From an uncultured bacterium (GTDB taxonomy: Bacteria; Verrucomicrobiota; Verrucomicrobiia; CAIQCK01): a stretch of 64,000 bases of DNA. Shown here one piece after another: positions 9,116-16,771 of this stretch. Location: contig CAIQCK010000068.1 of the NCBI GenBank assembly GCA_903870275.1, positions 97,808-161,807 of the forward strand, written 5' to 3'. The translations under genes were made by a program, and so were the position numbers. Each line of letters starts with the position of its first letter. Positions within the stretch are counted from its first letter, which is position 1. The notes below the pieces were generated by a model. The model was given only the letters and a program-made list of their open reading frames with translations. It ran no database searches and was not told where the DNA came from.

Positions 9116-9894
9116 AGACAACATTTCTCGCGGCGGCAGTGGCGGGCCTGGCGCTGGCCGGCCTGACCGCCGCCGACGCGCAACAAAAAATCATCCAGCG
9201 GATTTACACCGAGGTGGACGTCACCGATAACGGCGGCCTCGAAGGCAAGGTGGACGCGCCGCTCACCCATGCGCTCGCCATGAGCCGGGAGTTTGTGGAC
9301 AAGGAAAACACCTACTCTTACGAGCGATGCTTCCGGGGCGCGTTGAGCGAGGGCAACAAGGCGTTCAAGTTCGAGCATCTGCCCGTCGGCAAGTACGACC
9401 TCGTGTTGATCAACCAGGACCGGAGCGCGCTCTACGAAGGCTTGAATCTCGGCGGGGAGATTTCAAAACTCCCGCCCGTGTCGAGGCAGAACCTGGAAAA
9501 AATCATCGGCAAGCAGGATGCGTTTTTCAATCACGCGTTCATGATGCGCGCCGGGGTTCAAACGATCGAGAAGGACGGCGACAAGACCCAGCGGATTTCC
9601 GCGCTTGTGGAGCGGCTTCGCGACAAGGTGTTCCTGACGCAAGGCGGCGACGTGGTCAAAGCCGCGCGCAACGGCAAGGAGGCGATGGCCTTCGTGCGGC
9701 GCTTCGAGGTGATCGAGCTGAACCAGGCCTCCGACGACTGGCAGGTCACCGACACGCGGCACATTTACCGCGAGACCGAGTCCAGTGTCGGCGCGCTGCC
9801 CCATTTCAAAAACGTTTACGTTGCCGCGCTGGGCAACATCCGCGTCGTGCATACCGTTAAATCGCTCGGCCTCGTCCCGTTGCCCAAACCCTGA
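9112..9894 (+). CDS. Secreted hypothetical protein of the MoxR locus
   Basis: 260 residues beginning with a signal peptide (MKTTFLAAAVAGLALAGLTAADA). The start overlaps the stop of the TPR gene by ATGA, so it is probably translationally coupled. A predicted beta-sandwich follows: 'GGLEGKVDAPLTHALAMS' and 'FKFEHLPVGKYDLVLINQDR' recall carboxypeptidase-regulatory or transthyretin-like folds in which a short strand ends in 'LPxGxYDLVL'. The second half is mixed alpha/beta with no motif I recognise. Position between the TPR protein and FHA-MoxR suggests a periplasmic partner of the same system. Confidence 0.6.
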   Translation: MKTTFLAAAVAGLALAGLTAADAQQKIIQRIYTEVDVTDNGGLEGKVDAPLTHALAMSREFVDKENTYSYERCFRGALSEGNKAFKFEHLPVGKYDLVLINQDRSALYEGLNLGGEISKLPPVSRQNLEKIIGKQDAFFNHAFMMRAGVQTIEKDGDKTQRISALVERLRDKVFLTQGGDVVKAARNGKEAMAFVRRFEVIELNQASDDWQVTDTRHIYRETESSVGALPHFKNVYVAALGNIRVVHTVKSLGLVPLPKP

Positions 9895-9903
9895 GACATT
9901 GTC

Positions 9904-11256
9904 ATGCCCACACTCCAAATCCTCACCGGCCCGCTCAAGGACCAGCAAATCAACATTGTCGGCGAACGCTTCGTCATGGGACGCGAGCGCGACTGCGAAC
10001 TGGTCCTCGACATCCCGCTGGCGTCGCGCCATCACGCCTGCTTCTACAAAGCCGACGACGGCTGGCGCATCCAGGACCTCGGCAGCGTTAACGGCACCCT
10101 GCACAACGGCTCGAAGGTTCGGGACGCCATTGTTGCCTCCGGCGATAAAATCGCCATCGGCAATGTCATCATGGTGTTCAGCGATGGAACGCCCGTGGCC
10201 AAACCCCTCGCGCCTTCCAAGCCGCAACCGGAAACCGCCGCGCCCGTGCAGGACGCCGCCATCCAGGCGCTCGTCCAGCAGATGAGCCAGCGCACCAAAT
10301 CCATTGGCCGCGAGATGGCCAAGGTCATCATCGGCCAGCATGAGATCGTCAACCAGTTGCTCACGGCGATCATCTCCAACGGCCACGTCCTCATGATTGG
10401 CATGCCCGGCCTCGCCAAGACGACGATGATCCGCACGCTCTCCGAGGTCATGGACCTGAAATTCAACCGCATCCAGTTCACGCCCGACTTGATGCCTTCC
10501 GACATCACCGGCACCGAGGTGCTCGAAATCAACGACGCCACCGGCCACAAGGAGTATCGCTTCATCAAAGGCCCGATCTTCTGCAATATCCTCCTCGCCG
10601 ACGAAATCAACCGCACGCCGCCAAAGACACAGGCCGCGCTGCTGGAGGCGATGCAGGAGCACCGCGTCACCGCCGCCGGCCACACCTACCAGCTCACGCT
10701 GCCGTTTTTCGTCCTGGCCACGCAAAACCCGCTCGAACAAGAAGGCACCTACCCGCTGCCCGAAGCGCAGCTCGACCGCTTCATGTTCAGCATCTACATC
10801 GATTACCCGACCGCGGAGGAAGAGGAGGAAATCGCCCGCGTCACCACCCGGAAGAGCAAGGTCGAGTTGCAAAAGGTTCTCAACAGCAAGGAAATCCTCG
10901 AACTGCAGGAGGTTGTCCGCGACATGCCTGTTTCCAACCACGTCGTCAAATACGCCACGCGCCTGGCGCGCTCCACGCGGCCCGTCGGCGAACACGCGCC
11001 GGAGTTCATCAAGAAATGGATTCACTGCGGCGCCGGCCCGCGCGCCTCGCAATACCTCGTGCTCGCCGCCAAAGGCCACGCTGTTGCCGAAGGCCGCCTG
11101 CTGGTGACCACCGACGACGTGCGCGCCATCGCGCGGCCGATCCTGCGCCACCGCATGTTCACCAATTTCGCCGCCGACGCCGAGGGCATGGACACCGACA
11201 AGATCGTCCAGCGCCTGCTCGAGGAAGTGCCGGAGCCGGGCGAGAAGGACTACTGA
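9904..11256 (+). CDS. FHA domain-MoxR AAA+ ATPase fusion
   Basis: 450 residues. Residues 1-95 form a forkhead-associated domain: GRERDCELVL, SRHH and GSVNGT match the phosphothreonine-binding core. After a Pro/Ala-rich linker (about residues 100-120) comes a MoxR/AAA_3 ATPase: Walker A GMPGLAKT, Walker B 'LLADEINR' followed by 'PPKTQAALLEAMQEH', sensor 1 'VLATQNPLEQEGTYPLPEAQLDRF', and the C-terminal lid. MoxR ATPases act as chaperones that remodel or activate VWA-domain or other client proteins. The FHA domain implies recruitment to a phosphothreonine-marked partner or Ser/Thr-kinase control. It lies nine bases after the preceding stop and is the last gene of this locus. ATPase identity is secure; the clients are not known. 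Confidence 0.9.
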   Translation: MPTLQILTGPLKDQQINIVGERFVMGRERDCELVLDIPLASRHHACFYKADDGWRIQDLGSVNGTLHNGSKVRDAIVASGDKIAIGNVIMVFSDGTPVAKPLAPSKPQPETAAPVQDAAIQALVQQMSQRTKSIGREMAKVIIGQHEIVNQLLTAIISNGHVLMIGMPGLAKTTMIRTLSEVMDLKFNRIQFTPDLMPSDITGTEVLEINDATGHKEYRFIKGPIFCNILLADEINRTPPKTQAALLEAMQEHRVTAAGHTYQLTLPFFVLATQNPLEQEGTYPLPEAQLDRFMFSIYIDYPTAEEEEEIARVTTRKSKVELQKVLNSKEILELQEVVRDMPVSNHVVKYATRLARSTRPVGEHAPEFIKKWIHCGAGPRASQYLVLAAKGHAVAEGRLLVTTDDVRAIARPILRHRMFTNFAADAEGMDTDKIVQRLLEEVPEPGEKDY

Positions 11257-11262
11257 GGAGTA

Positions 11263-11417
11263 GGGCGGAGTAATGGGGGAAATGGAGTATTGGAGTGTTG
11301 GAGTAATGGAATAAGGGAAGACACTTATCTCCGTCGTTCTCCCACGACTCCATCCCCCCATTACTCCACTGCTCCACTGCTCCAACACTCCATTCCTCCA
11401 TTCCCCTCACTCCGCCC
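11263..11417. repeat. Degenerate octamer repeats forming a long imperfect hairpin
   Basis: On the + strand the left arm (about 11263-11315) reads as successive octamers of the form TGGAGTNN. The right arm (about 11361-11417) reads as NNNCTCCA octamers. The arms pair imperfectly: left GGGCGGAGT...TGGAGTGTTGGA against right TCCAACACTCCA...ACTCCGCCC. It fills the gap between the FHA-MoxR gene and lpxK. Translating either strand yields artefact peptides rich in WS and GG, so these frames should not be called as genes. It may act as a partial terminator or mRNA processing hairpin. Confidence 0.75.
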
Positions 11418-11459
11418 TTGACCGCGCGTTGAGCGGGCCGCAGAATCGCGGCCGGTCCC

Positions 11460-12638
11460 ATGGCTCTTCCGAAGTTTTTTCAGAATTGGGCCGAGGACTT
11501 GGAAACCTTTGTCCTCGACGTCATCTTCGAGCGCCGCCGCGGCAAACGCGCCAACCTTCTGCGCGCGTTCCTGACGGCGCTCTCGCAGCTCTTTGCCCTC
11601 GCGGTCCAGTTGCGGCTCTGGAGCTACCGGATGCGATTGCTGCGCGACCGGACGCTCGGCTGCCTGGTGGTGAGCGTCGGCAACCTCACCGTCGGCGGCA
11701 CCGGCAAGACGCCCGTCGTGGAAAAATTCGCCCGTGCCCTGGCCCAGCGCGGCCGGCGCGTCGCCATCCTCTCGCGCGGCTACAAGAGCGCCAAGCGCCC
11801 GTTGCTGGAACGCCTGCTCGTCAAATTCACCGGCATGGAGCGGCTCTCGCCGCCGCGCATCGTCAGCGACGGCGAATCGCTGCTGCTCGATTCGCACCAG
11901 GCCGGCGACGAGCCTTACATGCTCGCGTCCAATCTCAAGAACGTCATCGTGCTGGTGGACAAGGATCGCGTCAAAGCCGGCAAGTATGCGATCGAGAAAC
12001 TTCAGGCCGACACGCTGCTGCTCGATGACGGCTTTCAGTATCTCCACCTCAAGAGCCGGCTGAATCTGGTGCTGATTGACCGCACCAACCCGTGGGGCAC
12101 CGGCCGCATGTTGCCGCGCGGCACGCTGCGCGAACCAATCCGCAATCTCAGCCGCGCCTCCTACGTCTTTATCACCAAATGCGACGGCAGCGACATCAGC
12201 CCGCTCCGCGACCAGATTCGCGCGCTCAATCCCACCGCCGACATCATCGAGTGCGCCCACCGCCCGCTTTACCTTCAGGACGTTTTCACCGGCGTGCGCA
12301 AGCCGCTGGAGTTCCTGCGCAATCTCGACATCGCCTCCCTCAGCGGCATCGCCGCGCCGGAGGGCTTTGAGGAATCGTTGGAGAAACTCGGCGCTCACCT
12401 CGTCTGTTCCCACCGCTTCGCCGATCACCACCGTTACAGCCAGCAGGAAATCATCAACGTCATCAACCGCAGCCACAAGAGCGGCGCCAAAGCGGTCATC
12501 ACCACCGAGAAGGACGCGGTGCGCTTCCCGCTGGTCGAGCGGCGTGACGTGTCCATCTACTTCATGCGCGTCGAAATCGAAATCCTCCACGGCGCGACCG
12601 ACTTTGACGACGCCGTGGGCCGCATCTGTTTCAGTTGA
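11460..12638 (+). CDS. lpxK: Tetraacyldisaccharide 4'-kinase (lipid A biosynthesis)
   Basis: 392 residues, slightly longer than typical LpxK. It phosphorylates the 4' position of the lipid A disaccharide at the inner membrane, using ATP. The N-terminal hydrophobic anchor is present ('[20 protein letters not shown]'). Diagnostic motifs follow in order: the P-loop '[15 protein letters not shown]', 'ILSRGYK', 'GDEPYMLA', 'DDGFQYLHL' (catalytic DDG), and '[10 protein letters not shown]' near the C-terminus. It is separated by one base from the heptosyltransferase gene, so the two form an LPS core/lipid A unit. Confident assignment; the organism therefore makes lipid A. Confidence 0.95.
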   Translation: MALPKFFQNWAEDLETFVLDVIFERRRGKRANLLRAFLTALSQLFALAVQLRLWSYRMRLLRDRTLGCLVVSVGNLTVGGTGKTPVVEKFARALAQRGRRVAILSRGYKSAKRPLLERLLVKFTGMERLSPPRIVSDGESLLLDSHQAGDEPYMLASNLKNVIVLVDKDRVKAGKYAIEKLQADTLLLDDGFQYLHLKSRLNLVLIDRTNPWGTGRMLPRGTLREPIRNLSRASYVFITKCDGSDISPLRDQIRALNPTADIIECAHRPLYLQDVFTGVRKPLEFLRNLDIASLSGIAAPEGFEESLEKLGAHLVCSHRFADHHRYSQQEIINVINRSHKSGAKAVITTEKDAVRFPLVERRDVSIYFMRVEIEILHGATDFDDAVGRICFS

Positions 12639-12639
12639 C

Positions 12640-13722
12640 ATGAACCCACGCCGCGTTCTCATCCGTTCCGTGAACTGGCTCGGCGACGCGGTCATGACGA
12701 TGCCCGCCATTCAGCGGCTGAAACAGGCCCGGCCGGACGCGCAGTTGGCCGTTCTCACCGGCCCGAAGCTCGCCGACCTCTGGCGGCTGCATCCCGATGT
12801 GAGCGAAGTGATCGTCCACGAGCCGGACAACTGCCCGTTCGCCCTGCTCCGGCAGGCGCGCGAACTGCGGCAGGGCCGGTTCGATGCCGCGGTCATCTTT
12901 CCGAGCTCCTGGCGCAGTGTGCTGCCGATCCGGCTCGCCGGCATCCCGCGGCGCATCGGTTACGGCGGCCACGCGCGCGCGTGGATGCTGACGGACCGGC
13001 TGGAGGAATCCGCCGACTACCGGACAAAACCGGTGATGACACCGGAGGCCATCCGGAGTTTTGGAAACGGCGGGCCCGCGGCGGCGGAGCGGCCTGTCTT
13101 CAAACACCAGGTTCATCGCCATCTCCAACTCGCCGCCTGCCTTGGCGCCGACGCCACACCGTGCGCGCCGCGATTGCAGCCCGGCGCGCCGCCGGCCGAC
13201 GCGCTTCTGCCGCAGGACAAACCGCTGCTGGCGCTCAACGCCGGCGCGGAATACGGCCCCGCCAAACGCTGGCCGCTCGACCGCTTCATCGCGGCGGCGA
13301 AGGCGATGGTCGAACGGCATCACGTTCGCTGGGTGATCATTGGCGGGCCGAAGGAAACCGATCTTGGCGGCCAGATCGTTGCCGCGCTCGGCGGGCAGCA
13401 CGCCATCAACCTCGCCGGCCGGACGACGCTTTTGGGCCTGTGCCACGCGCTGGCGCAGTGCCGCCTTCTGCTGACCAACGATAGCGGCCCGATGCACCTC
13501 GCCGCCGCGCTGGGCAAACCCGTCGTGGCCATTTTCGGTTCCACCGAGCCGGCGTTGACTGGCCCCGACCTTGCCGGCGGCGCACGCCATGTGCTGCTGC
13601 GCCGCGCGCCGCCCTGCTCGCCGTGTTTTCTGCGCGAGTGCCCGATTGATTTCCGCTGCATGACCGCGATCACGACAGAGGAAGTTGTGGGGGCGGTGGA
13701 GAAAGTGATCAGTATTCAGTAA
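12640..13722 (+). CDS. waaF: ADP-heptose:LPS heptosyltransferase II (GT9)
   Basis: 360 residues from the ATG at 12640, two bases past the lpxK stop. The ORF is open further upstream only as an lpxK shadow. It transfers heptose to the inner core of LPS. Family signatures: an N-terminal 'IRSVNWLGDAVMTMPAIQRLK' Rossmann strand with the GDAVMTxPA motif, 'GGPKETD', and the donor-site segment 'LLTNDSGPMHLAAALGKPVVAIFGSTEP'. A C-terminal Cys cluster (PPCSPCFLRECPIDFRCM) is typical of WaaF-like enzymes. The stop codon lies inside a CAGTAATCAGT-type repeat, so the last few residues may have been shaped by repeat insertion. Confidence 0.9.
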   Translation: MNPRRVLIRSVNWLGDAVMTMPAIQRLKQARPDAQLAVLTGPKLADLWRLHPDVSEVIVHEPDNCPFALLRQARELRQGRFDAAVIFPSSWRSVLPIRLAGIPRRIGYGGHARAWMLTDRLEESADYRTKPVMTPEAIRSFGNGGPAAAERPVFKHQVHRHLQLAACLGADATPCAPRLQPGAPPADALLPQDKPLLALNAGAEYGPAKRWPLDRFIAAAKAMVERHHVRWVIIGGPKETDLGGQIVAALGGQHAINLAGRTTLLGLCHALAQCRLLLTNDSGPMHLAAALGKPVVAIFGSTEPALTGPDLAGGARHVLLRRAPPCSPCFLRECPIDFRCMTAITTEEVVGAVEKVISIQ

Positions 13723-13728
13723 TCAGTG
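13705..13728. repeat. GATCAGTATTCAGTAATCAGT-type short repeat, left copy
   Basis: Tandem degenerate units of about seven bases ((A/T)TCAGTA) cover the end of waaF, including its stop. An inverted partner lies at 14113-14146. Together they bracket the large palindromic element at 13821-14050. Confidence 0.6.
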
Positions 13729-13820
13729 GGTCGGTCATTGGATTGGGTGCATCTCAGGTTTTGAAACGTGTGTGTGAATGGGTCTGAACCACGCTTTTTG
13801 TTGATGCGTGTTTCGGAGCT

Positions 13821-14050
13821 TTCCGAGCGCGCCGAAGGCGCAGCGGTAATCCAGCCCAGGGCAAGCGCGAGCGCCGCCCTGGGTGGGAACGTCGCCATCT
13901 GGCCGCCCTGAAAGGGCGGCGGTAACGACACGTCCGCGTTTTGCCTGCGCCCTTTCAGGGCGCACCTCATTACCTGCGGCTATCCCAGGGCGGCGCTCGC
14001 GGACTCGCTTGCCCCGGGCTGATTTACTCGGCACCTTCGGTGCGGTCGGA
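13821..14050. repeat. Large nested palindromic element (about 230 bp)
   Basis: The outer arms, about 13821-13883 and 13983-14050, pair imperfectly over about 60 bases (shared blocks CCGAAGG, CAGCCC.GGGCAAGCG and GAGCGCCGCCCTGGG). Inside are two further hairpins, CCGCCCT-GAA-AGGGCGG at 13903-13919 and TGCGCCCTTTCAGGGCGCA at 13946-13964. It has no coding potential and lies between convergent waaF (+) and the DUF2017 gene (-). The structure suggests a dispersed non-autonomous palindromic element that may double as a bidirectional terminator. Confidence 0.75.
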
Positions 14051-14112
14051 GGGGAGTAGTCCAAGACCTCAAGTGCGCCCCATTGGATTCCCAGAATGAT
14101 TGGATACTGACC

Positions 14113-14146
14113 TACTGATCACTGATCACTGGTTACTGGTTACTGA
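14113..14146. repeat. TACTGATCACTGATCACTGG-type short repeat, right copy
   Basis: Tandem units (ACTGATC, ACTGGTT) inverted relative to 13705-13728. It covers the stop codon of the DUF2017 gene. As on the left side, the end of a coding region merges with the repeat. Confidence 0.6.
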
Positions 14147-14643
14147 ATGTTCCCCTCTTCCGCGTCGATGAACATCTGCTCCACATACGCGAGCAGGTGG
14201 ATGAGAAAAATATCGTGATCGCGTTCGGTGGGTTTGAGGTGCCTGGCCGGCCGGTTCATGTCGGCTTCGGTCACGTTCCAGCGGCTCCCCATGACCAGTC
14301 GCGCCTGATTGAGCGCGCTGAGCCACGCGGCGGCGTGGTTTGCAGGGAAAACAACGCGCCAGCTCTCGCCGTGCGCCGGGTCTTTCTCCAATCGCCCGAG
14401 GTCCGCCGCCATCAACTCATAGTTCGTGCGCCACAATGCCTCCAGTCCCGGCACGACCAGTTCGCGCCAGTCGCGGTTGATGTTCTCCTGCGAGGATGGT
14501 TTGGGCAACAACCGCTCGCGCACGGCGGGCGGCTGCGGCTCCGCAAGCAACACCGGCACGCTGGACAGGATGTGCCGCCAGGATTCGTCCACGCCCGCGA
14601 GGCACAGGTTCCCGTCGGCCAGTCTTTGAAGATGCAGCGACAT
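14140..14643 (-). CDS. DUF2017-like protein
   Basis: 167 residues from the ATG at 14643-14641, which overlaps the clpS stop as TGATG; the frame is open upstream only as a clpS shadow. Mostly helical sequence; 'LTEADMNRPARHLKPTERDHDIFLIHLLAYVEQMFIDA' near the C-terminus is what makes me place it with DUF2017-type proteins, which are known next to clpS in Actinobacteria. Function is unknown; the pairing suggests a role linked to ClpS/Clp protease substrate delivery. The C-terminal residues (EEGNIQ) are encoded at the edge of a repeat. Confidence 0.6.
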   Translation of the reverse strand: MSLHLQRLADGNLCLAGVDESWRHILSSVPVLLAEPQPPAVRERLLPKPSSQENINRDWRELVVPGLEALWRTNYELMAADLGRLEKDPAHGESWRVVFPANHAAAWLSALNQARLVMGSRWNVTEADMNRPARHLKPTERDHDIFLIHLLAYVEQMFIDAEEGNIQ

Positions 14644-14993
14644 CACGGCTGCGCCTTTTCCATGATGGCCATGAGATGATATTGCTGCAACACGTGCACG
14701 TAATGTTCCGCCGGCTCCCGCCCGCCGGTCCAGACGATGGACTGGCCGCGCGTGTGCACTTCCATCATGTGCGCCTTCGCCTTCTGCCGCGGGTAGCCGA
14801 ACACCTTCTGGAAAACCATCGTGACGTAGCTCATCAGGTTGATCGGATCGTTCCGCACGATGACGTGCCACGGCGGAGCGAGGTCGGTTTTCGTTTGTTC
14901 CGTGACCGTCTCAATGACGCCCGGCGCGGTCGCCGGGCCGGCGGCGTCGGCGCGCGGAGGCGTCCTGCTTGAAAATAAAGTCCGTTTCGCCAT
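14643..14993 (-). CDS. clpS: ATP-dependent Clp protease adaptor ClpS
   Basis: 116 residues. ClpS binds the N-domain of ClpA/ClpC and delivers N-degron substrates. The core is clear: 'WHVIVRNDPINLMSYVTMVFQKVFGY' (the usual V.L.NDD.N....V...L), 'AKAHMMEVHTRGQSIVWTGGREPAEHYVHVLQQYHL'. The second Asp of the common NDD motif is Pro here (NDP), as occurs in some families. A 40-residue disordered extension precedes the core. It forms a two-gene operon with the DUF2017 gene through a TGATG overlap. Confidence 0.9.
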   Translation of the reverse strand: MAKRTLFSSRTPPRADAAGPATAPGVIETVTEQTKTDLAPPWHVIVRNDPINLMSYVTMVFQKVFGYPRQKAKAHMMEVHTRGQSIVWTGGREPAEHYVHVLQQYHLMAIMEKAQP

Positions 14994-15057
14994 CGCGTTT
15001 TACCGTAACAGCCAGCCCGCGCGTTGTCCACCGGCGGCGTGAGGAGGCACATGGACG

Positions 15058-15137
15058 GACGCATCCCAGTTTTGGGTCGGATTGAGAAAACGGACTGCCA
15101 AGTCCGTGGCTTCGCCCTCTCCAAAAACCGGGATGCG
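15058..15137. repeat. Nested inverted repeat upstream of clpS
   Basis: The outer arms ACGCATCCCAGTTTTGG (15058-15074) and CCAAAAACCGGGATGCG (about 15121-15137) pair with few mismatches. They enclose an inner hairpin AACGGACTGCCAAGTCCGT (15089-15107) that resembles half of the perfect inverted repeat at 37220-37292. It lies between the divergent clpS gene and the promoter at about 15170. Confidence 0.65.
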
Positions 15138-15163
15138 CCCGCACCCGGAAAAATAGTAGCAAA

Positions 15164-15199
15164 TTTCTCTTGACATGCAAGAGAATTATTCTATATTCT
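15164..15199 (+). promoter_or_regulatory. Strong promoter with palindromic operator, copy 1
   Basis: TTGACA at 15170-15175 is followed by TATATT at 15192-15197 (16-base spacer) or TATTCT at 15194-15199 (18-base spacer). The -35 box lies inside a perfect inverted repeat, TTCTCTTG-n5-CAAGAGAA, at 15165-15185. A repressor or activator dimer could bind there. A near copy occurs at 63784-63817 with the same relation to a small ORF. Confidence 0.65.
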
Positions 15200-15206
15200 T
15201 CCCCTG

Positions 15207-15467
15207 ATGAAAGAGGTCGTCAACGGGGCGCAAGAAGCCCCAAACGGCGCTCCGGAAAGCAGCCCGAACGCGGCCGGAGAGCCAATCTGGCGCACCCGGA
15301 AGCCATCCACGGATTGCACGGATTGTTCGGACCGCTCGGATTGCCCAGATGGCGCTGGACCGCCCAAGCGGCAAAATCGCCCCCGGCGTGGACAGCGGGG
15401 AGCGGGCGTAAGGCCGGTTTTCCTCCCGGCAATCATTTGGACTTGTTTTCAAAACGAACCCATATGA
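15207..15467 (+). CDS. Small ORF behind the duplicated promoter (copy 1), doubtful coding
   Basis: 86 residues starting at the first ATG after the promoter. The opening MKEVVNGAQEAPNGAPESSP...RKPSTD resembles the ORF at 63828 (MK.AV..A.AAP..AP..S..KPSTD), and the DNA CGGAAGCCATCCACGGAT is shared. From 15310 the sequence becomes nonamer repeats (CACGGATTG, CACGGATTG, TTCGGACCG, CTCGGATTG) giving T-D-C-T-D-C-S-D. No Shine-Dalgarno is evident. It may be a leader peptide, an untranslated RNA, or a gene truncated by repeats. Confidence 0.35.
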   Translation: MKEVVNGAQEAPNGAPESSPNAAGEPIWRTRKPSTDCTDCSDRSDCPDGAGPPKRQNRPRRGQRGAGVRPVFLPAIIWTCFQNEPI

Positions 15468-15660
15468 CGACCTCCACCAAAACTGGAAAACATCGTTTTT
15501 CTGTGGAAAACGCGCATTTCGATGCCCGGAGACCATGAAATCAAAAGGCTATTTTTACGAAACGAACCCAAATGATTTAGCCGCGTCGCGGAAGGATACA
15601 GTTGGGCGCCGGCCCTTGACTGTAGCGCGGGGAACGACACAGAGCCTCCAAACCGCCTGT
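15432..15660. other. Repeat-rich gap with AAACGAACCCA direct repeats, no convincing gene
   Basis: AAACGAACCCA occurs at 15452-15462 and 15560-15570, each followed by an ATGA. AATCATTTGG (15431-15440) is inverted as CCAAATGATT. Translation gives 'FYETNPN' and 'FQNEPI'-type peptides, which I regard as products of a dispersed repeat and not as a gene. Confidence 0.45.
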
Positions 15661-15670
15661 TCAGTCCAAA

Positions 15671-15720
15671 TGAATCCGACTCAATCCGACCTGATCCGGC
15701 TCAACCCGGCTCAATCCGGC
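15671..15720. repeat. Five tandem degenerate decamers (TCAATCCGAC/TCAATCCGGC)
   Basis: Five consecutive 10-bp units: TGAATCCGAC, TCAATCCGAC, CTGATCCGGC, TCAACCCGGC, TCAATCCGGC. An inverted array of the same consensus lies at 34392-34438. It sits about 90 bases before tatD. Confidence 0.8.
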
Positions 15721-15812
15721 CGTGGGAAACCCGATGCCGGTTGCAAGGATGCGAATGACCGGGGCTTGGACAATGATTTGAACGCCGCCGCGCCGGCCGC
15801 TATCATAACGTC

Positions 15813-16622
15813 ATGAAGCTGGTGGATACACACGCGCACCTGACCGACGGGCGTTTTCACGATGACCTCGACGCCGTGGTGCGCCGGGCCGCCGAGGCCG
15901 GCGTGGGCAGGATCATCACCCTGGCGACGACGCTGGAGGACTGCGAGGCAGTGCTGAAACTGACGGAGCGGTTTCCGGCTGTGTTCGCGGCGGTGGGCGT
16001 GCATCCTCACGCCGCGGATGCGTCGCCAGCCGACGTGACGGGTGCGTTGGCGGAGTTCGCGAAACATCCCAAGGTCGTCGCCATCGGCGAGGCGGGGATG
16101 GATTACCATTACCTGCCGGGCCGGACGCAGGGCCGGCCCGACCTCGACGCGCCGGCGAAAGCCAGCCAGCGTCGCGTCTTCGCGCAGCAACTCGAACTGG
16201 CAGCGCGGCTCGACAAACCCATTGTCATCCATTTGCGCGAGTGCGCCGGCGATTTGCTGGAGATGGTGGCACCGTATCGCGGCCGGTTGCGCGGCGTGTT
16301 TCATTGTTTCAGTGAGGAAGGCGGTGTGGCGCGCCGCGTCGTGGACTTGGGCTTCCACATTTCATTCAGCGGCATGCTGACGTTCAAGAAAAACATGGTC
16401 TTGCGCGAGACAGCGGCGGGGTTGCCGCCGGAACGCGTGATGGTGGAGACGGATTGCCCGTACATGTCGCCGGAGCCGCATCGCCGCGAACGTTGCGAGC
16501 CGGCGTGGGTCGTCCACACGGCGGGGGCGCTGGCGGCGGCGCGCGGCGTACCAGTGGAAACGGTGGCGCGGCAGACGACGGAAAACGCGGAGAGGTTGTT
16601 TGGATTGCCGGCGGCGGGCTGA
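15813..16622 (+). CDS. tatD: TatD-family metal-dependent hydrolase (3'-5' DNase)
   Basis: 269 residues, normal length. A TIM-barrel nuclease with all expected metal ligands: DTHAHL near the N-terminus, 'VGVHPHAAD', 'AIGEAGMDYHY', 'VIHLREC', 'GVFHCFSE', and 'VETDCPYMSPEPHR'. TatD proteins act on DNA ends in repair and DNA degradation. The upstream region offers TTGAAC (15778-15783), a 17-base gap and TATCAT (15801-15806), only six bases before the ATG, with no Shine-Dalgarno, so the mRNA could be leaderless. It is convergent with pdxA. Confidence 0.93.
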   Translation: MKLVDTHAHLTDGRFHDDLDAVVRRAAEAGVGRIITLATTLEDCEAVLKLTERFPAVFAAVGVHPHAADASPADVTGALAEFAKHPKVVAIGEAGMDYHYLPGRTQGRPDLDAPAKASQRRVFAQQLELAARLDKPIVIHLRECAGDLLEMVAPYRGRLRGVFHCFSEEGGVARRVVDLGFHISFSGMLTFKKNMVLRETAAGLPPERVMVETDCPYMSPEPHRRERCEPAWVVHTAGALAAARGVPVETVARQTTENAERLFGLPAAG

Positions 16623-16630
16623 GACAGGGG

Positions 16631-16771
16631 AACGAAACTCCGAATTCCAACCCCAAGGAATTTCAAATCTTAAATTTCAAATTCCAAACATAAGCCGCAC
16701 GGCAGCGCCGTTGTTTTTGGATTTGAATCCGGGCGCTTCCTTGGAGTTTGGAATTTGGAGTTTGGAGTTTC
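16631..16771. repeat. Degenerate CCAAA-type repeats in inverted orientation between tatD and pdxA
   Basis: The left part (about 16637-16692) has AATTCCAA, AATTTCAAAT and AAATTCCAAA units. The right part (about 16716-16770) has the complementary TTTGGA, GGAGTTTGGAATTTGGAGTTTGG units. The halves can fold into an AT-rich hairpin between the two convergent genes, which may terminate both. Confidence 0.7.

Noticed and set aside
9463..11388. Long minus-strand ORF antisense to the secreted protein and FHA-MoxR genes
   Set aside because: It mirrors two well-supported + strand genes, and its first part is translated octamer repeat (WSSGVMGG-type peptides).
13716..14064. Two minus-strand ORFs of 84 and 109 codons between waaF and DUF2017
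   Set aside because: They are translations of the nested palindrome; no start signal and biased composition.
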